This document shows, piece by piece, positions 50,717 to 57,275 of a stretch of DNA of 64,000 nt. The number at the start of each line of letters is the position of its first letter. Positions within the stretch are counted from its first letter, which is position 1. The position numbers and the translations under genes are program-made. Origin of the DNA: Maridesulfovibrio hydrothermalis AM13 = DSM 14728 (GTDB lineage: Bacteria > Desulfobacterota > Desulfovibrionia > Desulfovibrionales > Desulfovibrionaceae); assembly GCF_000331025.1 (NCBI RefSeq), contig NC_020055.1:3071370-3135369 (forward strand). The letters run 5' to 3'. The notes under the pieces were generated by a model. It saw only the letters and a program-made list of their open reading frames with translations, ran no database searches and was not told the DNA's origin.

Positions 50717-50745
50717 CGATAATCTTTAAAACGCTTTCTTGTCAA
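50717..50745 (-). promoter_or_regulatory. Promoter of dsrC
   Basis: On the minus strand a perfect -35 TTGACA (50740-50745) is followed after 17 bases by TTATCG (50717-50722). The -10 is poor, so the exact position could shift by a base. It implies a leader of about 130 bases. Confidence 0.5.
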
Positions 50746-50782
50746 TGCAGTTCTTAATAAAGAAGCTTATAAAACTGCGTTT

Positions 50783-52510
50783 TTATTTACCAAGCAACTC
50801 TTCCAGATGATTACGGGCAAATTCAAGAGACGGGTCTAGCTCCAAAGCTGTGCTAAGGTATTCAATCGCGTCATCATTTTCGCCCATAAATTTATGGCAA
50901 AGTCCAAGATTGGCAAGGTCGGAGGCAGAGCCGCTGTCAAGCGCAAGCGCACTCTTGAAATCTACAGCTGCAAGAGCATATTCACCATTTTTGAATTTTG
51001 CCACGCCGCGCAGATTAAAGAATTCCTTAGCCTCATCATCAAACTCTATGGCCCGGTCGAGATAAGGAATAGCTTCAGACCACCTTTCTTCAAGGGACAT
51101 GGCATAAGCTGTATAAAAGGCAGATAAAGCCTTCTCCTCATCGGCAGGCTGCAACTCGGTGGCAACGGCGAACATATCAACCGCGCGGGAAGTATCACCG
51201 GCGCGCAGAGCTAGCATGCCTTCAAAAAAAGGAATAAAATAAGGTTCACCGTAAATATCTGAAATTACGTCAAGCCCATCTCCGGCAATATCAAGAGCTA
51301 CTTTCTCCGAAAGAATACGGCCGACAAAAAGCCCCAGACTTGCGTGCGGGGTACGCTCTCTGAAATGAAAACCGGGTACAAAATTATAGTTGGCAGGAAC
51401 GCCTAGTTCCGGATGCGTAGTATCTACGGAATACAGAGTATACCCCTGCTCCTCAAGTCTGGACGCAAAGAGCTTAAGCTCTTCATAAATATCATTGTGC
51501 TCCACTGAAGGCAGATTATCAAGCTTTACACAGCCGCCAGCCCCAAGCCAGCCAGTCTGCTCAATCTCAGTGAATTTCGGAAGTCCGGACGCCTCATAGA
51601 CACGGCCTGTTTCAAAATCACCGGCAAGCTGCGCCACTTCGGTAAAGGCCCTGATGGCCGCTTTACACGGAGAGGCAGAAGTACCGGCCGTGAAAACTAT
51701 TTCACTCATACCTGGAAAAGTAGACGGATCCCATGCGGTAACAGCAACGGTAGGCAGAGGCATCCCGAAGGAGAAGTCATTAATTATGTATTTGATCCCG
51801 TTATCGTCAAAACATTTGCAAAGTTCAGAAAGCACTTCATCTTCACATGAAGCAGGATCAATAACCGGAACCTCAGGGCGATCACGGTCAATTACAGCAC
51901 AGACATGTCTTTCCACAAGCTCACAGCCGCCCTGCAAAACAGACTCTTCCGGAGTATTTCCCGCAGAGGAGCCGTTGAATTCATTAAGGATCTTAAACCA
52001 GTCCAGCGGAATATACTCCGCCTCTCCGGTATGAACATTCAAGGCCGGATGAAAATGCCAGCGTACAAGGTCAAGAATAACCCGAGCCTTATCAGGCTCC
52101 ATCTCTTCACCCACGGATTGCAGAATTTTTTCAATAGAGATAACCTTTCCGGGCCAGAGCTGTTCTGCTTCACTGTAAGTAGCAAGGGTGAAATTTTCAG
52201 GAGTGTTCCAGAAACTGAAAAAACTGAACCTTTCAACAAGCTCCATAAGTGCAGAAGCTTCAGCCTGAGCAACGGAAGCACCTTTGCCCATCTGCTTGCG
52301 AGTCGGCATAATGTCTCGGGCAACATCTCCGCATTCACTGATAAATACGGGAATCCCCAAACGGCCGGTATCAATTTTTCTGGTGCATTTCAGAACACCG
52401 TTACACTTTTCATCAAGCAGCGCCTTAACTTTTGCAACAGTCTGCTCAGGGGATACAGCTTTGTCCTGATCCTTGGAATACGCTTTGGGACATGTTTTAA
52501 GCTTAAGCAT
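50783..52510 (-). CDS. YcaO-domain protein with C-terminal TPR repeats
   Basis: The 575-aa protein has the YcaO ATP-binding residues: GKGAS (75-79), the first ExxxxxExxER series (Glu84, Glu90, Glu93, Arg94), the second (CELVER, 196-201) and AIRAFTEVAQ (285-294). From about residue 425 to the end it has four TPR units. It lacks the C-terminal PxPxP of azoline-forming YcaO enzymes, and the layout is that of E. coli YcaO, linked to methylthiolation of ribosomal protein S12. YcaO enzymes use ATP to activate peptide-backbone amides. Its ATG overlaps the stop of the methyltransferase gene by one base, and dsrC follows 203 bases downstream. The substrate is unknown; S12 or a Dsr-related protein are candidates. 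Confidence 0.85.
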   Translation of the reverse strand: MLKLKTCPKAYSKDQDKAVSPEQTVAKVKALLDEKCNGVLKCTRKIDTGRLGIPVFISECGDVARDIMPTRKQMGKGASVAQAEASALMELVERFSFFSFWNTPENFTLATYSEAEQLWPGKVISIEKILQSVGEEMEPDKARVILDLVRWHFHPALNVHTGEAEYIPLDWFKILNEFNGSSAGNTPEESVLQGGCELVERHVCAVIDRDRPEVPVIDPASCEDEVLSELCKCFDDNGIKYIINDFSFGMPLPTVAVTAWDPSTFPGMSEIVFTAGTSASPCKAAIRAFTEVAQLAGDFETGRVYEASGLPKFTEIEQTGWLGAGGCVKLDNLPSVEHNDIYEELKLFASRLEEQGYTLYSVDTTHPELGVPANYNFVPGFHFRERTPHASLGLFVGRILSEKVALDIAGDGLDVISDIYGEPYFIPFFEGMLALRAGDTSRAVDMFAVATELQPADEEKALSAFYTAYAMSLEERWSEAIPYLDRAIEFDDEAKEFFNLRGVAKFKNGEYALAAVDFKSALALDSGSASDLANLGLCHKFMGENDDAIEYLSTALELDPSLEFARNHLEELLGK

Positions 52511-53229
52511 TACTTAGCCCCCATCCTGATGAGTGAAACAATGCTCTGGCCTTCTCCGTTATTTCCGACAAAAGGCACTTCCTGCTTCATCAGGCGATAA
52601 TTTTCCTTGGTCCCGTCAAAAAACTTTCTTCCGCTGCGTTTCTTGTCCATTGCCAAAAGCACTTCGGACTGCTTCCCTCCGGCAAGGTGCTTACCAAGAA
52701 ACACCGGAAGGGACTCAGCAACATCGTCACGGTGAAGTATTTCACAGCCCAGAATATAATTGAACTTTTCCGAAAGGTCAGTCTCTGAAAAACTAATTTT
52801 GCAAACCTTGATTTTATCTTCAAGATTGTTCCGCATGACATTAAGCCGTGCAAAAAGAAGAGCATCATCATCAGTATCAGCCAGAGTGACATTGAAACCT
52901 CTGCCAGCTGCAAGCATCCCGCACAGACCGCCATCAGTCCCAACCTCAAGAAATGAAGCATCCTCGACAGCCTTGAATTTCAATACGTAAAACCCGAGAA
53001 CAAGGCAGGAAGGCCATATTTTAGCCCAGAGAGGAAGATCAACCTTTTTTCCGCCTCTGGCTTTATCAACAAGACGATCAAGGTAAGCAGGCATATCGGC
53101 AACCTGTGCAAGCTCAAGCACATTATCGCCGACTTTTACTTCTTCAAATTTAATTGCGCCGAATTTATTACGCGCCGCCGCGAGAAGTTCATCAAACGTG
53201 GCATCAGATTTCAAGGCTATATTACTCAA
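52510..53229 (-). CDS. Class I SAM-dependent methyltransferase, Methyltransf_16-like
   Basis: The 239-aa protein has DLPLWAKIWPSCLVLG (about 64-79), the SAM-binding motif FLEVGTDGGLCGML (93-106), the acidic loop LADTDDDAL, and ILGCEILHRDD (159-169) at the motif IV position. The W-A-K-I-W-P start and this order are typical of the METTL21/EEF2KMT-type protein lysine methyltransferase family. The GTDGG loop is a variant of GxGxG. A one-base TAATG overlap with ycaO signals a joint job. Substrate unknown; a protein substrate is an inference from the family. Confidence 0.75.
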   Translation of the reverse strand: MSNIALKSDATFDELLAAARNKFGAIKFEEVKVGDNVLELAQVADMPAYLDRLVDKARGGKKVDLPLWAKIWPSCLVLGFYVLKFKAVEDASFLEVGTDGGLCGMLAAGRGFNVTLADTDDDALLFARLNVMRNNLEDKIKVCKISFSETDLSEKFNYILGCEILHRDDVAESLPVFLGKHLAGGKQSEVLLAMDKKRSGRKFFDGTKENYRLMKQEVPFVGNNGEGQSIVSLIRMGAK

Positions 53230-53412
53230 GAAATTCCTCCTTAGGGGTGTCCAAGGCTTAATTATATACAGTATAGATAAGAGTTATGAATAATTTCATC
53301 CCAAATTAGTATAGAACAAAACTCTCTATGCCGATGAGGAATAATCATTAACACTCAAGCGGTCAACACCCTTTGCAACAGATATAGCGTTGTCCGCTTA
53401 AATATAAGGAAT

Positions 53413-53446
53413 AAAAAAAAGGGCCGATCATTTGCTGATCGGCCCT
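53413..53446 (-). terminator. Terminator of the tRNA cluster
   Basis: Arms GGGCCGATCA (53421-53430) and TGATCGGCCC (53436-53445) are perfect with a 5-base loop. Eight T follow on the minus strand. It lies just after the last tRNA-Gly. Confidence 0.92.
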
Positions 53447-53456
53447 GAATATACAA

Positions 53457-53531
53457 TGGAGCGGGAAACGAGATTTGAACTCGCGACTCCAACCTTGGCA
53501 AGGTTGTACTCTACCACTGAGTTATTCCCGC
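53457..53531 (-). tRNA. tRNA-Gly (GCC), copy distal to promoter
   Basis: The 75-nt minus-strand cloverleaf starts GCGGGAATAACTC and ends with an encoded CCA. The anticodon loop CTTGCCAA gives GCC, and the T arm has GAGTTCGAATCTC. Identical in sequence to the other two tRNA-Gly copies here. Confidence 0.97.
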
Positions 53532-53578
53532 GGATTGAAAATATTAAAAAGAACTCACTTCGATTCTGACCGAAGAAA

Positions 53579-53602
53579 GGGCCGATCATTACTGATCGAC
53601 CC
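53579..53602 (-). terminator. Internal, weakened copy of the tRNA terminator
   Basis: GGGCCGATCA / TGATCGACCC repeats the cluster's end terminator with one changed base (now a wobble pair). The T run on the minus strand is only TTTC, so read-through to the last tRNA-Gly is likely. Confidence 0.6.
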
Positions 53603-53612
53603 TGAAAATACA

Positions 53613-53687
53613 TGGAGCGGGAAACGAGATTTGAACTCGCGACTCCAACCTTGGCAAGGTTGTACTCTACCACTGAGTTATTCCCGC
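53613..53687 (-). tRNA. tRNA-Gly (GCC), middle copy
   Basis: A 75-nt copy identical to the neighbouring tRNA-Gly genes, with anticodon GCC and encoded CCA. The following hairpin is a decayed copy of the cluster terminator. Confidence 0.97.
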
Positions 53688-53691
53688 AATG

Positions 53692-53766
<75 letters not shown>

Positions 53767-53781
53767 TCAGAAAATTTTTGA

Positions 53782-53856
53782 TGGAGCGGGAAACGAGATT
53801 TGAACTCGCGACTCCAACCTTGGCAAGGTTGTACTCTACCACTGAGTTATTCCCGC
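53782..53856 (-). tRNA. tRNA-Gly (GCC), first copy
   Basis: A 75-nt copy identical to the other two, anticodon GCC, encoded CCA. It is first in the cluster, 18 bases after a consensus-like promoter. Confidence 0.97.
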
Positions 53857-53874
53857 TCATCGAAAGCGAAGCAG

Positions 53875-53903
53875 TTTGTAACTTTACAGCTTCAAACTGT
53901 CAA
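53875..53903 (-). promoter_or_regulatory. Proximal promoter of the tRNA cluster
   Basis: On the minus strand TTGACA (53898-53903) and TACAAA (53875-53880) have the ideal 17-base spacer. Transcription would start a few bases before the first tRNA-Gly. Confidence 0.7.
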
Positions 53904-54020
53904 CAACTTTCTTCATTTTATTTACTTCTTTCAAGTCGCGACCATAAAATATATGGTTACGCTCTGACCTGAATTTAAATAACTATTTCAAAGACCCGAC
54001 TCGTTCAGCCGGTGAAAGAG

Positions 54021-54049
54021 TGTCTATGGCAGCCCCAAGCTTTTGTCAA
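54021..54049 (-). promoter_or_regulatory. Distal promoter of the tRNA cluster
   Basis: TTGACA (54044-54049), 17 bases, TAGACA (54021-54026) on the minus strand. Upstream of the -35 (54051-54090) lies an A/T-only tract that could act as an UP element. The remaining bases to the dksA-like start at 54204 show no gene; that gene's own promoter is not obvious. Confidence 0.6.
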
Positions 54050-54203
54050 CCGTTTTATTTTTTTATATTTTTATTTTTTTTTATCACACCCTTTACTTTC
54101 ACACCTTATTTAGGCTAATACCACTCATCTTAAAATACTGATAGAGTTGTTTTGTAAATTTCGTAACCCCACCTTCTCATCGATTAAACGAGAGGTTATT
54201 AAT

Positions 54204-54566
54204 ATGGATCAAAAAGAACTCGAATATTTCCGTGAAGCTCTGAACAAAATGCTTAACGACATTTTACAAAAGGGTAAGGAAACAATTGAAGACATGACTG
54301 AATCAGGTGAAACTTACGCCGACCCGGCTGACCGTGCCACAGCAGAATCTGACCGTGCGTTTACCTTAAGGCTCCGTGACAGGGAGCGTAAGCTTATTAA
54401 AAAGATTCAAAAGGCTATTAAACGCCTTGAAGACGGTGATTTTGGTATCTGCCACGCTTGCGGGGATGACATTTCCATTGCACGGCTTAAAGCACGCCCG
54501 GTTACGACTCTCTGTATCGCTTGCAAAAACTCGCAGGAAGAAGAGGAGCAAAACCGAGGAGATTAA
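54204..54566 (+). CDS. DksA/TraR family zinc-finger transcription factor
   Basis: The 120-aa protein starts at the ATG at 54204, preceded by AGAGG; the open frame extends 19 codons upstream without a ribosome site. It has a coiled coil (about 5-75), with DPADRATAES at the tip, and a C-terminal C4 zinc finger (CHACGDDI with CIACK). This is the DksA layout: binding in the RNA polymerase secondary channel with ppGpp. The full coiled coil favours DksA over short TraR. The next gene follows after 18 bases. Confidence 0.88.
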   Translation: MDQKELEYFREALNKMLNDILQKGKETIEDMTESGETYADPADRATAESDRAFTLRLRDRERKLIKKIQKAIKRLEDGDFGICHACGDDISIARLKARPVTTLCIACKNSQEEEEQNRGD

Positions 54567-54584
54567 TCTTCCGGATTCACTTAA

Positions 54585-56096
54585 ATGGACGCACACTTCT
54601 TTCACGCTTTGACGCTTGAACTTGAGGATAACCTCAAAGGGCGCAGAGTGGAAAAAATATTTGCCCCCGCTGATGGAGTATGGACTTTTGCGCTCCAATC
54701 AAAAGGCGGCAAGGAATATCTTCTTTTCAGGCCCGCCAAATCGGTGGGCCTGCTTTTCCTTTCACGGGTAAAACCGGTCAATCCCCCCAGTCCTCCTGCG
54801 CAGGTTATGTGGCTGCGCAAACGTCTTGCCGGCCGCCGGATTTTTGAATCACATTATGACTGGATTAATTTAAGGATCGCCTACACCCTTTCCCCGGGAA
54901 AAGAACCGGGAAAATACCGTTACCTGCTGCTGGACATGAAAAAGGGAGTCTCTCTTCTTCACGACCTGCCCGCAGACTTCTCACTCCCCGTTGCATGGCC
55001 CTCATACGCCGACATAGAAGCTGATCCCGAGATATGGAAAAACTATCCTCAAATATCTCCGCCCCTGCGTAAAGCCCTGAGCCGACTTTCTGAAACTGAC
55101 GGACAAAAACTGCTTTCAAATCTCGAAAAAGCAGAAAACCAATCATTCTACCTTGCCGAAAACAGTAAAGGTGAACTTACACCCCCCAGAGTCTGGGACG
55201 ATGGAAAAGGTGAGACGCAAAGGTTTGACTCTGCAATTGAGGCTTCCTCGATATACGGGGAAAAAGTTCTCTTTCCAGTCATGGAGCAAATGGAGCATTC
55301 TGAGCAACGCAGTACTCTAAAATCAGGCAGGAAAAAGTTCAAAAAGATTTTCAAGCGCATTGAGCAGGAAGAAGAAAGACTGCAAGCCCTTCTGGACCGC
55401 AAAATTGAAGCTGAAGCCCTGCAGGCTGAAATGTACCGGCTGAAAGATCTGAGGGAGCTGGATAAAGTAACCGTCACACACCCAGAACATGGTGAGATGA
55501 AAGTTTTGCTAGACCCGGCTTTAACTCCTACTGAAAACATGCAGCGAATTTTCAGATTCGCCGCCAAGGCTCAGCGCGGTTTTAAACATATGGAACGCCG
55601 AAAACGTGAAGTTGAAGCAGAACACGAAACATTCTTGCAATCCAACCTCATGCCGGCCTCCAGTGCTGATCAAAAAAAGAAGATTGAAATTCCAAAGAAA
55701 TACAAGAACATTGCGGCAGCATTATTTGTATCATCTGACGGTTTTTTAATGATAAGAGGCAAAAACAGCAAAGCCAACCACGAAATTTTAAGTAAAGTAT
55801 CATCTGTCTTTGACTACTGGTTTCACGTACAAGGCGGACCGGGTTCTCATGTTATCTTAAAAAGAGATCATCCCGGACAGGAAGTCCCGGAAAGAACATT
55901 CGAAGAAGCCGCAACACTGGCAGCTCTTAAAAGCTACCGCTGCAACGACTCAAAAGCAGACGTTATGTGCGCGCTGGTCAAAGACGTACGCAAAGTCAAG
56001 GGATATGCCCACGGGCAGGTAGCCGTAGATAACGTACTCAGAAACCTGCATGTAAATGTGGACCAGACGCTAGAAAAGAGTCTTGCAAAGAAATAG
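54585..56096 (+). CDS. NFACT / RqcH-like ribosome quality control protein
   Basis: The 503-aa protein has an NFACT-N domain (about 1-200), a long coiled coil (about 230-370), and the C-terminal NFACT-R (DUF814) domain with FLMIRGKNSKANHEILSK and FHVQGGPGSHVILK. In Bacillus, RqcH adds alanine tails to stalled nascent chains on 50S subunits. Proteins once named fibronectin-binding belong here. The length is slightly below the usual 550-570 aa. Cotranscription with the dksA-like gene is likely. Confidence 0.85.
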   Translation: MDAHFFHALTLELEDNLKGRRVEKIFAPADGVWTFALQSKGGKEYLLFRPAKSVGLLFLSRVKPVNPPSPPAQVMWLRKRLAGRRIFESHYDWINLRIAYTLSPGKEPGKYRYLLLDMKKGVSLLHDLPADFSLPVAWPSYADIEADPEIWKNYPQISPPLRKALSRLSETDGQKLLSNLEKAENQSFYLAENSKGELTPPRVWDDGKGETQRFDSAIEASSIYGEKVLFPVMEQMEHSEQRSTLKSGRKKFKKIFKRIEQEEERLQALLDRKIEAEALQAEMYRLKDLRELDKVTVTHPEHGEMKVLLDPALTPTENMQRIFRFAAKAQRGFKHMERRKREVEAEHETFLQSNLMPASSADQKKKIEIPKKYKNIAAALFVSSDGFLMIRGKNSKANHEILSKVSSVFDYWFHVQGGPGSHVILKRDHPGQEVPERTFEEAATLAALKSYRCNDSKADVMCALVKDVRKVKGYAHGQVAVDNVLRNLHVNVDQTLEKSLAKK

Positions 56097-56112
56097 GATA
56101 AAGCCCCTCCCT

Positions 56113-57114
56113 TTAAACAGTCTTTAATATCGAAGACTCACCGAGCATTGACAGTACGAGGTTTTGTTCTCTGGTCAGCCGGCCGGCGACGCTTTTCTGC
56201 ACAGCTCCCGTAGATGAGGTAAACTGCCCCTGACGTTCTCCGTATATCTCTTTAACGAGTTCAATTGGAAAACCTTTACTCTCGGCATTGCTTGCCAGCT
56301 TATCCATAGCCCTTGCGATCAGCCGTGAAGCACCAGTCGGGCCGTGCTGCACCGATGTGGACCATAAAACTTCGCGAATGGGTTTCGGCAGTGAATTTAT
56401 ATCCACTCCGGTTTGTTCAAGAATCATTTTGGCAGCAGGATCATAGTGAGTGCCCTGAATAAAGTCATGCTGCAACTTTTCAAACCCTTCCGGATCCTTA
56501 CTTGCTATACTTTTCCACAAGTCAGGCATTCTACCATTCTTTGAGCCTGTGTTTGCAGGGCCGGCATTTAAAAGTTTATCAGCTATTTCAGGAGCTTTGT
56601 CTTTCAAAAACTCAATAAACCTGTCCATTGTACCGGTCTTGGAAGCTATTTGATATTTACCATAAGAAGTACCGCCGATTCGATCATAACCGATGGCTGC
56701 AACTCCTTTACTTCCTGATTCGAACTGCGCCGAAAGATCGCCGGAAACTTGCGGGATAGACATTTTTTTGACAGGACTGTTCACGGAAGCGGCTGCTCTT
56801 TGCTGATATGCGTCAACCGCAAAATTACTCTGCCCTGCGCCAGCCCCTTTTAGTCCTTTTATGGAATTAAGTGCAGTAAGAGCTTCCAGCATCAGGACAC
56901 CACTCATAACCCCCATGTCCATGTCGCCGGCAGAATAGCCGTTGTTTTCTCCCGATTCAGAAAAAAACTTCTGGGCCATCATAAGCTCCATATCAAAAGC
57001 CCCTTCCTCCCCTTTCCGGGCAGCAAGGTTAGGCGCAATACTACCGGCCCCTGCTCCGGGGGCGGCTCCCAGCATCTTCATTACCGTAGCAATATCTGTA
57101 TTCATATTGGACAT
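56113..57114 (-). CDS. Protein with VgrG3-type muramidase-like domain, no signal peptide
   Basis: The 333-aa protein has a low-complexity N-terminus rich in Gly, Ala and Met (1-115) and a lysozyme-like domain (about 123-295). FESGSKG (putative catalytic Glu132), IGGTSYGKYQIASKTGTM, and HDFIQGTHYDP recall the C-terminal peptidoglycan-cutting domain of VgrG3 and of some phage tail proteins. It has no signal peptide or lipobox, so export would need a special route such as flagellar type III or type VI secretion. A flagellar FlgJ-like role is possible but the rod-binding domain is not seen. No type VI or phage genes are next to it. Confidence 0.6.
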   Translation of the reverse strand: MSNMNTDIATVMKMLGAAPGAGAGSIAPNLAARKGEEGAFDMELMMAQKFFSESGENNGYSAGDMDMGVMSGVLMLEALTALNSIKGLKGAGAGQSNFAVDAYQQRAAASVNSPVKKMSIPQVSGDLSAQFESGSKGVAAIGYDRIGGTSYGKYQIASKTGTMDRFIEFLKDKAPEIADKLLNAGPANTGSKNGRMPDLWKSIASKDPEGFEKLQHDFIQGTHYDPAAKMILEQTGVDINSLPKPIREVLWSTSVQHGPTGASRLIARAMDKLASNAESKGFPIELVKEIYGERQGQFTSSTGAVQKSVAGRLTREQNLVLSMLGESSILKTV

Positions 57115-57212
57115 AACTTTCCTCTGTCAAAAAAGATATTTTCATAACTAGTAATGCATCATACATACCAACAAACACATCACCCTGTTTTAACGGCAAA
57201 TTTAATCAAAAA

Positions 57213-57262
57213 AAAAGCCCTTCTGCGCCGTAGCGTCAAAAAGGCTTTAAAAAAAGGGCTTC
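57213..57262 (-). terminator. Terminator of the TPR zinc-knuckle gene
   Basis: AAGCCCTT (57215-57222) pairs with AAGGGCTT (57254-57261) around a 31-base loop that has a further AAAGCC-type repeat. On the minus strand nine T follow. Confidence 0.7.
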
Positions 57263-57275
57263 GTAAATAATCAAA

